Below, one piece after another: positions 26,385-35,226 of a stretch of 64,000 nt of DNA. The position numbers and the translations under genes are program-made. Source of the DNA: Lottiidibacillus patelloidae (GTDB taxonomy: Bacteria; Bacillota; Bacilli; Bacillales; SA5d-4); contig NZ_NPIA01000003.1 of NCBI RefSeq assembly GCF_002262935.1, positions 248,001 to 312,000 of the forward strand. The letters are read 5' to 3'. Position 1 is the stretch's first letter, and the number at the start of each line of letters is the position of its first letter. The notes under the pieces were generated by a model. It did not search any database. It worked only from the letters and a program-made list of their open reading frames with translations, and was not told the DNA's origin.

Positions 26385-27217
26385 TGAAAATCATGTACTC
26401 TCCATGCCCAAATGACACTTTTATCTTTCATGCTTTAGCACATGGTTTAATTGCTGGTGCACCAAAGTTAGATGTCACTTTTGCAGATATCGATATAACG
26501 AACAAATTAGCTATTGATGGAAATGCTCCTGACATTGTAAAGATATCTTTTGCAGCATTACCATATGTATTAGACGACTATGCATTAATACCATGTGGTG
26601 GTGCACTTGGACGCGGGTGTGGCCCTTTAGTTCTTACTAACTCAGAACATAAAGACCCTTCCATGTTAGCTGGAAAAAAAGTAGCCGTTCCAAGTGAACT
26701 GTCTACAGCTTATTTACTATTTAGACTATGGGCAGCTAACCATGTTCCTGGTGGTGTTGGTGAAATTATTGTAATGCCATTTCATGAAATTATGCCAGCA
26801 GTACGTGATGGTAAAGTCGATGCAGGATTAGTCATTCATGAAGCTCGTTTTACATATCAAAACTACAATCTAAACCTACTAACTGACTTAGGAAGTTGGT
26901 GGGAGGAAGATACAAACTTACCTATCCCACTTGGGGCAATTATTGCAAAACGCAACTTAGACCTCGAAAGTATTACGAATTGGATTAAACAATCCGTTCA
27001 GTATGCATGGAAACACCCTGATGCTTCAAAAGACTATGTCATGTGTCATGCGCAAGAATTATCACCTGATGTTGCTCAAGCGCACATCGATCTTTATGTA
27101 AATGACTTTTCAGAAGAACTCGGAGATGCAGGTTTTGCAGCAATTACTACTTTATTAAATCGTGCTGCAAAAGAAGGATTAGTTCCAAAAATAGATATGG
27201 ATAAGTTATATAAATAA
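26384..27217 (+). CDS. mqnD: 1,4-dihydroxy-6-naphthoate synthase
   Basis: 277 residues with a periplasmic-binding-protein-like fold. MYSPCPNDTFIFHALAHG is the hallmark start of MqnD, followed by DIVKISFAALPYVL, GRGCGPLV and the catalytic-region His in VIHEARFTYQ. It converts cyclic dehypoxanthinyl futalosine to 1,4-dihydroxy-6-naphthoate. It overlaps mqnB by one base. The other mqn genes (A, C, E) are not in the window. Confidence 0.92.
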   Translation: MKIMYSPCPNDTFIFHALAHGLIAGAPKLDVTFADIDITNKLAIDGNAPDIVKISFAALPYVLDDYALIPCGGALGRGCGPLVLTNSEHKDPSMLAGKKVAVPSELSTAYLLFRLWAANHVPGGVGEIIVMPFHEIMPAVRDGKVDAGLVIHEARFTYQNYNLNLLTDLGSWWEEDTNLPIPLGAIIAKRNLDLESITNWIKQSVQYAWKHPDASKDYVMCHAQELSPDVAQAHIDLYVNDFSEELGDAGFAAITTLLNRAAKEGLVPKIDMDKLYK

Positions 27218-27224
27218 CTAGATC

Positions 27225-27262
27225 AAAAAGGGAACTTCGTCTCATGACAAAGTTCCCTTTTT
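27225..27262. terminator. Terminator after mqnBD, probably bidirectional
   Basis: AAAAAGGGAACTT pairs with AAGTTCCCTTTTT around an 11-nt loop. The next gene converges on it and ends at 27277. Confidence 0.87.
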
Positions 27263-27276
27263 AGTTAGTGCTTCTT

Positions 27277-27771
27277 TTATTCGTATTTGCTAATTGTATT
27301 TAAACCTAATTGATGTAGAGCGTAATTCACGTCATCCAAGTTATAGATTTCATTTTCAATACAAAATAATATGACTAAATCAAATGTATTACTTTTTGAA
27401 AGTGAAAAACCAGCTGAATATAATAGTTTTTCCGCTTCGTTCTTATTTAATTCTAGTGCTAACGCTAGTGCTATTGCGGTCTTTTTGCTGATTTTATAGC
27501 TAGGATTTGATCGTATCTTTGAAAAAAGTTTTCTGTCGATCCCAGCTTTTTTATAAATCTCTACGTCACTTCTACCGCTTGAATCAATGAAGCTAAACAA
27601 GTTCATCGCAAATGAAGGCGATTTGTTTTCTTCTAAGAAACCTTCTAGGTCATCCATCGATAAATCATGATCAATATTTATGTATTTGCATTCTTGTAAT
27701 TCATAGACTTGTTCAACACTATGTTCCTCTAAGAACTTCTGTAACGCTACTAATATTTCATTTTTTAACAT
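27277..27771 (-). CDS. HTH protein paired with a divergent VWA gene
   Basis: 164 residues; AAGGAG lies 8 bp before ATG. Residues 65-120 hold a helix-turn-helix of the lambda/XRE kind (DVEIYKKAGIDRKLFSKIRSNPSYKISKKTAI is the helical core, quoted only in part: AGIDRKLFSKIRS). The N-terminal part is acidic and unassigned. It is transcribed away from the VWA gene at 27869 across a 97-bp gap. HTH plus VWA pairs of this type recur in bacteria, so it probably regulates or works with its neighbour (inference). Confidence 0.7.
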   Translation of the reverse strand: MLKNEILVALQKFLEEHSVEQVYELQECKYINIDHDLSMDDLEGFLEENKSPSFAMNLFSFIDSSGRSDVEIYKKAGIDRKLFSKIRSNPSYKISKKTAIALALALELNKNEAEKLLYSAGFSLSKSNTFDLVILFCIENEIYNLDDVNYALHQLGLNTISKYE

Positions 27772-27868
27772 TGTTTCTGCTCCTTATTTGTCGCTTGTGA
27801 GGCGACCTAAGTACATAGAATATCAGATATTATTATAGCATGATCTATATTGAAAGGATGGTAATATT

Positions 27869-28456
27869 ATGAAAAAAACTGTTACAGAAATCATTTTCCT
27901 TTTGGACAGAAGTGGCTCGATGTCTGGCCTTGAAAGCGATACAATTGGAGGTTTTAATTCCTTTATATCGAAACAAAGTAAACTAGATGGAGAAACAAAA
28001 GTAACTACTGTACTTTTTGATAATGAGTATGAAGTTTTATGGAATGGTGTAGATGCAAAAGAGGTGAAATTAACAAAAGATGACTACTACGTCAGAGGAT
28101 CCACAGCTCTACTTGATGCTATAGGTAAGACAATATTAGATGTTAATCAAAGAATTGCTACATTAGATGAAAATACGAAGCCAGATAAAGTTATTTTTGT
28201 AATCACAACAGATGGAGAAGAAAATGCTAGCCGAGAATTCACCTATAAAAAAGTCGAAAAATTAATTAAGGAAAAGCAGGAAGTGAATAAATGGGAATTC
28301 ATTTTTCTTGGTGCTAACATTGACGTAGTTAAAGAAGCAGGAAGTATAGGTATAGATGCAAATAATGCTTATCATTTTGAAGCATCTAATGAAGGTTTAG
28401 AAATGATGTACAATAAAGTTTGTGAAGAAGTCTCTTTAAAAAGAAAGCATAAATAA
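27869..28456 (+). CDS. Cytoplasmic VWA-domain protein
   Basis: 195 residues, essentially one VWA domain. The MIDAS is complete: DRSGSMS at residues 12-18, Thr in RGSTALLDAIG near 75, and Asp in TTDGEENAS near 113. No signal peptide or membrane helix, so it acts in the cytoplasm. AAAGGATGG precedes ATG by 7 bp. It is divergent from the HTH gene at 27277. This type resembles the TerY-like group but no ter genes are present. Function unknown. Confidence 0.85.
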   Translation: MKKTVTEIIFLLDRSGSMSGLESDTIGGFNSFISKQSKLDGETKVTTVLFDNEYEVLWNGVDAKEVKLTKDDYYVRGSTALLDAIGKTILDVNQRIATLDENTKPDKVIFVITTDGEENASREFTYKKVEKLIKEKQEVNKWEFIFLGANIDVVKEAGSIGIDANNAYHFEASNEGLEMMYNKVCEEVSLKRKHK

Positions 28457-28527
28457 GTCTTAGAGATTACTACTAATCTAGATATCTGACGCGCAGATAT
28501 ATTTTAATAGTAAATATTAGTTAAACT

Positions 28528-28552
28528 AAAAAGTCCAATAAGGACTTTTTTT
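28528..28552 (+). terminator. Terminator of the VWA gene
   Basis: AAAAAGTCC pairs with GGACTTTTT around AATAA, with T7. Confidence 0.85.
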
Positions 28553-28583
28553 GTTCTTTATTGAAAATTTAAAGGACTATGGC

Positions 28584-28610
28584 TTGTCGCAATAATATCA
28601 ATGGTATAAA
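28584..28610 (+). promoter_or_regulatory. Candidate promoter of ycgR-ycgQ
   Basis: TTGTCG (28584-28589) and TATAAA (28605-28610) with 15-bp spacing and an extended TGG before the -10. The Zur box begins 4 bp downstream, where bound Zur would block transcription. Confidence 0.5.
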
Positions 28611-28613
28611 ATT

Positions 28614-28634
28614 AAATCGTAATCACTACGAAAA
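28614..28634 (+). promoter_or_regulatory. Zur box
   Basis: AAATCGTAAT-C-ACTACGAAAA closely matches the Bacillus Zur operator as I recall it (two AAATCGTAAT half sites around one base). It covers the expected transcription start of ycgR, implying repression when zinc is sufficient. Confidence 0.7.
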
Positions 28635-28669
28635 AAAGCAATCATAATTTATAGTGGAGGAAACATACA

Positions 28670-29680
28670 ATGTTGCGCTCAATTAATTCATACTTCATTA
28701 ACATTACTGGCATCATAGCAGTTGGCTTAATTATCTATATTCTATTTTTTGGTCAACTTCTACAAGATACGTGGTCATTAACAATCCCTAAATCTTTCCT
28801 TCAGCTTAATACAATCTTTATTAGTATTCTGATCGAAGCAATACCCTTTATTCTAATAGGGGTTATTATCGCTGGATTTATTCAAATATTCATTACTGAA
28901 GAACATATAAAGCGCTGGATTCCGAAGAACAAGTATCTAGCTATTGTTATGAGTTGTGTTGTGGGTGCTTTATTTCCAGCTTGTGAATGTGGAATTGTAC
29001 CAATCGTCCGCAGATTAGTTTCTAAAGGTGTTCCACTTTATGCCGCCGTTGGTTTTCTTTTAACAGGACCGTTAATTAATCCTATCGTTATATTATCTAC
29101 GTATATGGCTTTTGGTAACGATATAAAAATAGCCAGTCTCCGTATGGGTATTGGATTTTTTGCAGCTTTAGTTATTGCTTTTAGCATCAGTTTTCTTTTT
29201 AAATCAAACCAATTAAAAACTGCTCTAGCGCAACAAGCAAGTACAATTGAAATTACTAAGCAAGACAATTCTTTAATGAAAAAAATACACAATATGATTA
29301 AACACTCGATCGATGAGTTTTTCGATATGAGTAAATACTTAATTATTGGGGCATTTATTGCAGCAGCATTACAAACATTTGTAACGATGAAATCTCTCTT
29401 CATTTTTGGAGAAGGTTTAATAAGTACAACTATCATCATGATGGGACTAGCCTACTTCTTGTCACTTTGTTCTGAAGCAGATGCATTTATCGGTGCTTCG
29501 TTCCGTAACCTAGTACCAAAACCTGCAATCCTATCATTTTTAATTTACGGACCAATGATTGATTTAAAAAATACAATTATGCTTTTAAGTGCTTTTAAAG
29601 CAAGATTTGTCTTAGCACTGTTTATCGTGATAAGTGTCGTCGTATTTATTTTTTCACTACTATCAAGCAATCTATTTTAG
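28670..29680 (+). CDS. ycgR: YraQ/YcgR-family permease
   Basis: 336 residues, eight or so membrane helices. Conserved family stretches are FPACECGIVPIVRRL (two Cys in a CxC motif) and LCSEADAFIGASF, which recur in both halves of this permease family. Its partner ycgQ follows 15 bp later. The Zur box upstream points to zinc (or another divalent metal) homeostasis. Direction and substrate of transport are not established, so the zinc link is inference from the operator and from the His-rich loop of the partner. Confidence 0.87.
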   Translation: MLRSINSYFINITGIIAVGLIIYILFFGQLLQDTWSLTIPKSFLQLNTIFISILIEAIPFILIGVIIAGFIQIFITEEHIKRWIPKNKYLAIVMSCVVGALFPACECGIVPIVRRLVSKGVPLYAAVGFLLTGPLINPIVILSTYMAFGNDIKIASLRMGIGFFAALVIAFSISFLFKSNQLKTALAQQASTIEITKQDNSLMKKIHNMIKHSIDEFFDMSKYLIIGAFIAAALQTFVTMKSLFIFGEGLISTTIIMMGLAYFLSLCSEADAFIGASFRNLVPKPAILSFLIYGPMIDLKNTIMLLSAFKARFVLALFIVISVVVFIFSLLSSNLF

Positions 29681-29695
29681 ATAGGTGGTTATTCT

Positions 29696-30664
29696 ATGAA
29701 AGTAAACTTTCAACAGTTATTTAAAGCAATTATTCTTGCTGCTTTTGCCTTAGTTATTGTAAAACTGCATGTTTCTGGTGATATTACGAAGTTTATTAAT
29801 CCAAAATATAGTATGTTAAGTCAAATAGCTGCAGTAATATTTTTGTTTTTAACTATCATTCAATTAGTACGATCATTTGAAAGGCATGACCATACTCATG
29901 AACATGAGAATTGTGATTGTACACATGATCACGAACATACTTCATTCAATAAAAAATTAATCAATTATTCAATTATTATTTTCCCATTGATTACAGCTTT
30001 CTTTTTCTCACCTGTAATTTTAGATTCATCAATTGCTGCCAAAAAAGGGACGATGTTTACAAAAAAGAATGTTGATGAACAAAAAAATGAACCATTAGAT
30101 GATTTGGACAATGAAATACCAAATACTACCGATAATCCAGAAAGTCAAAATGAAGATGATTTGTCAAATGAAGAAATAGACCCTTATTCAAATGAGGAAG
30201 AGGATACCTCAAACCAAGAACAAGCTCTTGAAAATAACAACTTTATGTCTTCTGACGAGTACAATAGGAAAATGGAGGAATTAAAAGGCCTCGAATTTAT
30301 CCATATGAAAGATGATGTTTATTCTGTCTATTACGAAACAATGCACATGGCTCCTGAATTGTATGAAGGAAAAAGGATTAAGGTTATCGGGTTTGTATAT
30401 AAAGAAGAAGGTTTTTCCGAAAATGAATTAGTAGTTGCTCGTTTTATGATTTCTCACTGTGTAGCCGATGCAAGTATTGTTGGTTTCCTAGCATTATTAG
30501 ATGATGCAGCGAAACTTGAACAAGATACTTGGCTAGAGATTGAGGGAGTAATAAAATTAACTAAATATAATGATATGAAGTTACCTGCAATTGTCGTTGA
30601 TTCATGGAAGGAAATAACTGAGCCTGAAGAACCATATATATTCCCTGTATTAACTAGTAATTAA
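29696..30664 (+). CDS. ycgQ: YcgQ-like (TIGR03943 type) permease partner with His-rich loop
   Basis: 322 residues. Two N-terminal membrane helices, then a His/Asp/Cys-rich loop (HDHTHEHENCDCTHDHEH near residues 63-80) suited to metal binding, a third helix, a long acidic low-complexity linker (residues 120-190) and a C-terminal globular domain ending EEPYIFPVL, as in B. subtilis YcgQ (KPDDPYVYRG). Members work with YcgR-type permeases. Zinc-related through the Zur box upstream. The acidic linker is longer than in B. subtilis. Confidence 0.85.
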   Translation: MKVNFQQLFKAIILAAFALVIVKLHVSGDITKFINPKYSMLSQIAAVIFLFLTIIQLVRSFERHDHTHEHENCDCTHDHEHTSFNKKLINYSIIIFPLITAFFFSPVILDSSIAAKKGTMFTKKNVDEQKNEPLDDLDNEIPNTTDNPESQNEDDLSNEEIDPYSNEEEDTSNQEQALENNNFMSSDEYNRKMEELKGLEFIHMKDDVYSVYYETMHMAPELYEGKRIKVIGFVYKEEGFSENELVVARFMISHCVADASIVGFLALLDDAAKLEQDTWLEIEGVIKLTKYNDMKLPAIVVDSWKEITEPEEPYIFPVLTSN

Positions 30665-30686
30665 TTATAATTTAATAATAAATATG

Positions 30687-30718
30687 AAGGCTGCTAAGAT
30701 AATTTCTAGCAGCTTTTT
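30687..30718 (+). terminator. Terminator of ycgRQ
   Basis: AAGGCTGCTA pairs with TAGCAGCTTT (one G-U) around a 10-nt loop, then T residues. Confidence 0.8.
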
Positions 30719-30752
30719 CTATAAAAAATAAAGATCTCAAGAAAGGATTTTT

Positions 30753-31844
30753 ATGAGAAAACTATTACTAATAGGTGGGGGACACGCTCATCTACATGTC
30801 GTAAAACAATTGCAACTACATCCATATAAAGATGTTGAGGTCACATTAATATCCGCTTCAAAATATCAATATTATTCAGGAATGTTTTCTGGCTATACAG
30901 AAGGTCTGTACTCGAAAGAAGACATTAGAATAAATTTAGAAGAACTATCAACAAAAGCGAATGTGAAATGGTTTGAAGGTATAATAACCGCAATTGATGC
31001 AGAGCAGAAAATGGTACTAACAGCTTCAGGAGAAGTCATACGTTTCGATGTGATTTCGTTTGATATTGGATCTTTAACAGCAGGAATGGAGACGCAAGGT
31101 GTTACAGAAAATGCAATGCGTATAAAACCAAATTATCATTTTGTTGATGTAATTGATCATGTTCGTAAGTCCGAAAAAATTGTTGTCGTTGGTGGCGGCT
31201 CAGCTGGAATAGAGATTAGTTTGTCGCTAACAGCTTGGCGAAGAAATCATAAGATAGAAACACCGGTGACATTAATAAGTAAAACTAGACTTCTTCAGCA
31301 AAAAAATGATTCTGTATCTGAAAAAATTGAAGAAGTTGTCATTTCAAATGGAATACATTTATTAAAAAACGAAGGTGTTACATCAGTAAGTCTTAACTCC
31401 TACATAACATCGACAGGTAGAAAAGAAACTTATGATCACATGATTTGGTTAACAGGTCCTAAAGCTCCTGGGATTTTCAAGTCTTCGAATTTACCTATAG
31501 ATAAACTAGGCTACTTATTAGTTGAAGATACTTTACAAGTAAAAAAATATCCGTTCATCTTTGGAGCTGGAGACTGTATTTCATTAAGAGATTTTCCAGA
31601 CATTGATAAGGCTGGTGTATACGCTGTAAAACAAGGAAAAACACTTTATCGTAACTTAAAAGCATTTTTATATGCCACAGATGGAGAGAGGTATATACCT
31701 CAAAAAAATTATTTATCTATCTTATCGATTGGTAATAAAACTGGCTTTCTTTTGTATAAAAATTTTGCATTAAAAGGAAAAGCGACATGGGTCTTAAAAA
31801 ATAAAATAGATAGAGATTTTATAAATAGATATAAAAAAGATTAA
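30753..31844 (+). CDS. FAD/NAD(P) oxidoreductase of the SelD-associated type
   Basis: 363 residues; GAAAGGA before ATG. The N-terminal KLLLIGGGHAHLHVVKQL is the FAD-binding start typical of the NADH-dehydrogenase-like domain that is often fused to, or encoded beside, selenophosphate synthase SelD. A second dinucleotide fold, VVVGGGSAGIEI, is near residue 145, and FIFGAGDCISL near 270 closes the FAD site. No SelD domain is attached here. It may supply electrons in selenium or sulfur metabolism (inference), or be an ordinary type II NADH dehydrogenase relative. It is followed 17 bp later by a GGCT-like gene. Confidence 0.82.
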   Translation: MRKLLLIGGGHAHLHVVKQLQLHPYKDVEVTLISASKYQYYSGMFSGYTEGLYSKEDIRINLEELSTKANVKWFEGIITAIDAEQKMVLTASGEVIRFDVISFDIGSLTAGMETQGVTENAMRIKPNYHFVDVIDHVRKSEKIVVVGGGSAGIEISLSLTAWRRNHKIETPVTLISKTRLLQQKNDSVSEKIEEVVISNGIHLLKNEGVTSVSLNSYITSTGRKETYDHMIWLTGPKAPGIFKSSNLPIDKLGYLLVEDTLQVKKYPFIFGAGDCISLRDFPDIDKAGVYAVKQGKTLYRNLKAFLYATDGERYIPQKNYLSILSIGNKTGFLLYKNFALKGKATWVLKNKIDRDFINRYKKD

Positions 31845-31861
31845 AAGGCGGGGGATAATAA

Positions 31862-32236
31862 ATGTCTGAGACGTATACTGTGTTTGTATATGGAACTTTA
31901 AAAAATGGTGAACGCAATCATTATCTCCTAGAAGGTGCTACTTGTCTTGAAGTGAACTGTTGGACTAATGGTAGGCTTTTCGATACAGGCAATGGTTATC
32001 CTTGCATTTGTATAGATGGTATGAGAAAAGTTTATGGAGAACTTTACAAAGTGACTAAAGAACAACTTAAGCAATTAGATATTTTAGAAGGCTATTTAGG
32101 TGAAGGTTTGAATAATCACTATGAAAGAATTAAACAAGACGTTTTTACCGAGGAAAAAACTTATTCAGCACTGATTTATATTTATCCACTGGACAACACT
32201 ACAACTTTAATAGAATTAACAAGTGGCAAGTGGTAG
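31862..32236 (+). CDS. Gamma-glutamylcyclotransferase-like (AIG2/GGCT) protein
   Basis: 124 residues. VFVYGTLKNGERNHYLL is the signature loop of the GGCT fold, and YGELYKVTKEQLKQLDILEG carries the catalytic Glu region. Such enzymes release 5-oxoproline from gamma-glutamyl compounds. It is close behind the FAD oxidoreductase gene and ends at a bidirectional terminator. Substrate unknown. Confidence 0.85.
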   Translation: MSETYTVFVYGTLKNGERNHYLLEGATCLEVNCWTNGRLFDTGNGYPCICIDGMRKVYGELYKVTKEQLKQLDILEGYLGEGLNNHYERIKQDVFTEEKTYSALIYIYPLDNTTTLIELTSGKW

Positions 32237-32280
32237 ATATTAAGAAACTATTCTCTTATTTTAAAATTCATACTTACATT

Positions 32281-32317
32281 AAAATTGGCAAGGTAAACTA
32301 TCATCCTTGCCAATTTT
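32281..32317. terminator. Bidirectional terminator
   Basis: AAAATTGGCAAGG pairs perfectly with CCTTGCCAATTTT around an 11-nt loop, between convergent genes. Confidence 0.88.
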
Positions 32318-32897
32318 ATTTTAATAATTTTCGAGCTTCTAACAATCGTTGCATTGTTGTAAATACTTCTAAAAATAGAAATAACAGTGTAATGACTACT
32401 AAGTACTTTGGCAACATAATCATTAGAGTAAACAATATAAATCCTTCCGTCCTCTCAGCTACGCCTGCCTGATAATAAAATGACTTTACACCCTTTTTAT
32501 CAGAAAGTGCACCTACAGTTAAAAATATAGTCATTGCATAAATAATGGAAACACTAAGTAATAATAATGCCCACATCGCATTTGGATATCTAAATGCTAA
32601 GCCAAGAATGACACTTATTTCAACAAGTCGATCAAAACTAATATCAAGTAGCGTACCCCATGAGGAAGTTTTTGTATTCCTTGCCATTGTTCCATCCACC
32701 GCATCAAGAAAACCTGACAACCAAAGAACAAAAACTGCCCAATATGGCTCATTGAAATAAATAAGAATACCAGAAGAGATTCCAATGATAAATGCTAGTT
32801 TCGTAACAGCATTAGCTGTAAACCCTACTTTCAATAGAGCATTAGCTGTTACTTCAATTGGCTTTTGTACATATTTTCTAGCGTGAGTGTCTAACAT
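32316..32897 (-). CDS. CDP-alcohol phosphatidyltransferase (YnjF-like)
   Basis: 193 residues, about six membrane helices. The catalytic motif D-G-x2-A-R-x8-G-x3-D-x3-D appears in DAVDGTMARNTKTSSWGTLL and the following Asp residues. It transfers a phosphatidyl or phospho-alcohol group from a CDP-linked donor. The start MLDTHARKYVQKPIE resembles E. coli YnjF, not PgsA or PssA. It is divergent from the TVP38 gene, in a neighbourhood that resembles ydjX-ynjF. Product alcohol unknown. Confidence 0.85.
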   Translation of the reverse strand: MLDTHARKYVQKPIEVTANALLKVGFTANAVTKLAFIIGISSGILIYFNEPYWAVFVLWLSGFLDAVDGTMARNTKTSSWGTLLDISFDRLVEISVILGLAFRYPNAMWALLLLSVSIIYAMTIFLTVGALSDKKGVKSFYYQAGVAERTEGFILFTLMIMLPKYLVVITLLFLFLEVFTTMQRLLEARKLLK

Positions 32898-33089
32898 ACA
32901 TGGATCACCTTTATCTTTTTTTTATAAGTATTTCTAATCTTATCATATTCAAGAAGTAAACAATGTAATTATCCTTACAACCTAGTTAGATTAAAATGAT
33001 TTTTTGTAAGCTACATTACAGCGATAACTTTAATCAATCTATATACTTTGATGTATATAGAGTTAAAAATGGGGTGTGATCAAACAAGC

Positions 33090-33731
33090 ATGAATAAAAA
33101 GCGAACGATACTTTATTCTTTTATTGTGGCAATCATCGTAATAAGTATAATCTCGTTAAGTAGAACCTCTTTACAATTCGATCCAAAGGAAATAAGAACT
33201 TGGATACTATCATTTGGATTCTTTGCTCCATTGATTTATATAGTTATCTATACGATAAGACCTTTGCTTTTCTTCCCAGCTTCTATTCTTTCCATTGCAG
33301 GTGGGCTCGCTTTCGGTGCTTTAATGGGGACTCTTTATACAATAATAGGAGCAACTTTAGGTGCAGTTTTATCATTTATAATTGCTAGAAAACTTGGTAA
33401 AAATGTTACGAATAAAGAGTGGAAGGGAAATTTCCAAAAAATCCAGACCCAACTCGAAAAGAATGGGTTTTATTATGTTCTATTTCTCCGGTTCATCCCA
33501 GTGTTAAATTTTGATTTAATTAGCTATATAGCAGGTGTTTCTTCTGTTAGGCTTTCAGCATTTTTCTTTGGAACATTACTTGGTATTATCCCAGGAACTT
33601 TTGCCTATAATTTTTTAGGCAACAGCTTTATTAGTGGTAGTCCAAAGGTTATTTTAACAGCTAGTATAGTTTTCATATTAATCATGATTATTCCTATTTT
33701 CATTAAGAAGCGGATTGAAAAAGTGAAGTAA
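33090..33731 (+). CDS. TVP38/TMEM64 (VTT-domain) membrane protein
   Basis: 213 residues from ATG 33090, chosen because GGGGTGTGATC (matching the extended anti-SD GGTGATC) lies upstream; longer starts at 33048 or 33069 are possible. Five or six membrane helices. The VTT core is seen in RPLLFFPASILSIAGGLAFG and LRFIPVLNFDLISYIAGVS. Relatives include YdjX/YdjZ of E. coli and YtxB/YdjZ-type proteins of bacilli. Molecular role unknown; lipid scrambling has been discussed for the superfamily. It is 40 bp ahead of the flavoenzyme gene. Confidence 0.85.
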   Translation: MNKKRTILYSFIVAIIVISIISLSRTSLQFDPKEIRTWILSFGFFAPLIYIVIYTIRPLLFFPASILSIAGGLAFGALMGTLYTIIGATLGAVLSFIIARKLGKNVTNKEWKGNFQKIQTQLEKNGFYYVLFLRFIPVLNFDLISYIAGVSSVRLSAFFFGTLLGIIPGTFAYNFLGNSFISGSPKVILTASIVFILIMIIPIFIKKRIEKVK

Positions 33732-33771
33732 AAAGACGAGATAGATTAAAAGGTGAAAGGGGACATATATT

Positions 33772-35202
33772 ATTAAAACATACGATTTAATAGTAATAGG
33801 TGGCGGTGCTGGTGGGTTAACTGTAGCTTCAGGTGCTGCTAGCTTGGGAGCAACAGTAGCATTAATAGAAAAGAACTCAGAATTAGGTGGCGATTGTCTT
33901 CATTATGGCTGTGTCCCTTCAAAGGCATTTATTGCTGCAGCAAAAGAAGTTCACCAGGCTCAAAGGGCAGCTGAACAATTCGGTTTCGAGTTGAATGGTA
34001 AACCAGACTTTTCTACAGCTATGAAAAGAGTGAAAGATGCAATAGCGCATATTCAAGTTCATGATAGCAAAGAAAGATTTACAAAATTAGGTGTTTCTAT
34101 TTATCACGGAGAAGGAACATTTAAGGATAAACACCATGTAGTGATTAATAATAGAGAGATCATTAAAGGAAAAAAGATTGTAATCGCTACGGGATCTAGA
34201 CCAAATGTACCACCAATTGAAGGATTAAAAGAAGTAAAATTTCTAACAAATGAGTCTATTTTTGACCTGAAAAACAAGCCAGATAGATTACTTGTTATCG
34301 GCGGTGGTCCTATAGGACTAGAAATGGCCCAATCATTTGCAAGATTTGGCTCAGAAGTTACTGTAGCAGAAGCGGGTCCAACGATATTTGGCAGAGAAGA
34401 TGAAGATATGATACCAATCATTAAGAAAGAATTAGAAAAAGAAATATCTATTTTATACAATGCAATGACTAAAAAAGTAGAAGCAAATGCCAAAGGTGAG
34501 AAAGTTGTAACTATTAAGCAAAATAATGAGTTAAAAACATACACGTTTGACGAGATCATCGTCTCAGCAGGTAGAAAGAACAATATTGAAAAATTAGGGT
34601 TGGAAAACATCGGCGTTGATGTAGATAAAGGTGCAATTGTAGTTAATGACTACCTGCAAACATCTATATCTAACATATATGCAATTGGTGATATAAATGG
34701 CAATTTTCCGTTTACACATGCTGCTGGGATGGAAGGGAAAGTCGTCGTTAGAAATGCAGTCTTTGGGATAAAAGGAAAAGTAAATTACGATCATACTCCT
34801 TGGGTTACTTACACTGACCCTGAAGTTTATCATTTAGGATTAACAGAACAAGACGCAAAAGATAAATATGGAGAGGAATTCCGGACATATAAAGTTGCAA
34901 TGAATGACGTTGATCGATTTATTGCTGATAGAAATAATGTCGGACTCTTAAAAGTTATTACAAAGAAAAATGGACATATACTAGGGGCGCACGCTGTTGG
35001 AAAGAATGCTAGTGATTGGATGCAAGAAATTGTAATGGCAAAAACAAACGGATTAAAAATTGGTAGCATCTCAAATGTCATCCACCCATATCCGACCCAT
35101 GCGGCTATCGTCCAACAAACCGCTGACCTTTATTGGCGAGAGAAATTATTTAATGGTTCTATTCCAACGATAACAAAGAAATATATTAAATGGTTTAGAT
35201 AG
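33772..35202 (+). CDS. Mercuric-reductase/dihydrolipoamide-dehydrogenase-like flavoenzyme, probable ATT start
   Basis: 476 residues when begun at ATT 33772, giving (M)KTYDLIVIGGGAGGLTVASGAA, the complete FAD-binding start. The first ordinary start, TTG 33844, would delete that fold. GAAAGGGG lies 9 bp upstream of the ATT. The redox disulfide is in GGDCLHYGCVPSK, the NAD fold at VIGGGPIGLEMAQSF, and the FAD end at YAIGDINGN. The C-terminal HPYPTHAAIVQQ replaces the HxxxxE of lipoamide dehydrogenase. No N-terminal heavy-metal domain, so mercury is not implied. It sits between a TVP38 gene and an ABC importer, a common arrangement. Confidence 0.87.
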   Translation: MKTYDLIVIGGGAGGLTVASGAASLGATVALIEKNSELGGDCLHYGCVPSKAFIAAAKEVHQAQRAAEQFGFELNGKPDFSTAMKRVKDAIAHIQVHDSKERFTKLGVSIYHGEGTFKDKHHVVINNREIIKGKKIVIATGSRPNVPPIEGLKEVKFLTNESIFDLKNKPDRLLVIGGGPIGLEMAQSFARFGSEVTVAEAGPTIFGREDEDMIPIIKKELEKEISILYNAMTKKVEANAKGEKVVTIKQNNELKTYTFDEIIVSAGRKNNIEKLGLENIGVDVDKGAIVVNDYLQTSISNIYAIGDINGNFPFTHAAGMEGKVVVRNAVFGIKGKVNYDHTPWVTYTDPEVYHLGLTEQDAKDKYGEEFRTYKVAMNDVDRFIADRNNVGLLKVITKKNGHILGAHAVGKNASDWMQEIVMAKTNGLKIGSISNVIHPYPTHAAIVQQTADLYWREKLFNGSIPTITKKYIKWFR

Positions 35203-35226
35203 GCCCTTAAAGGAGGGAAATTATTA

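Noticed and set aside
33772-35202. Mercury resistance gene
   Set aside because: The flavoenzyme lacks the N-terminal metal-binding domain and the C-terminal Cys pair of MerA, and no merR/merT are present.
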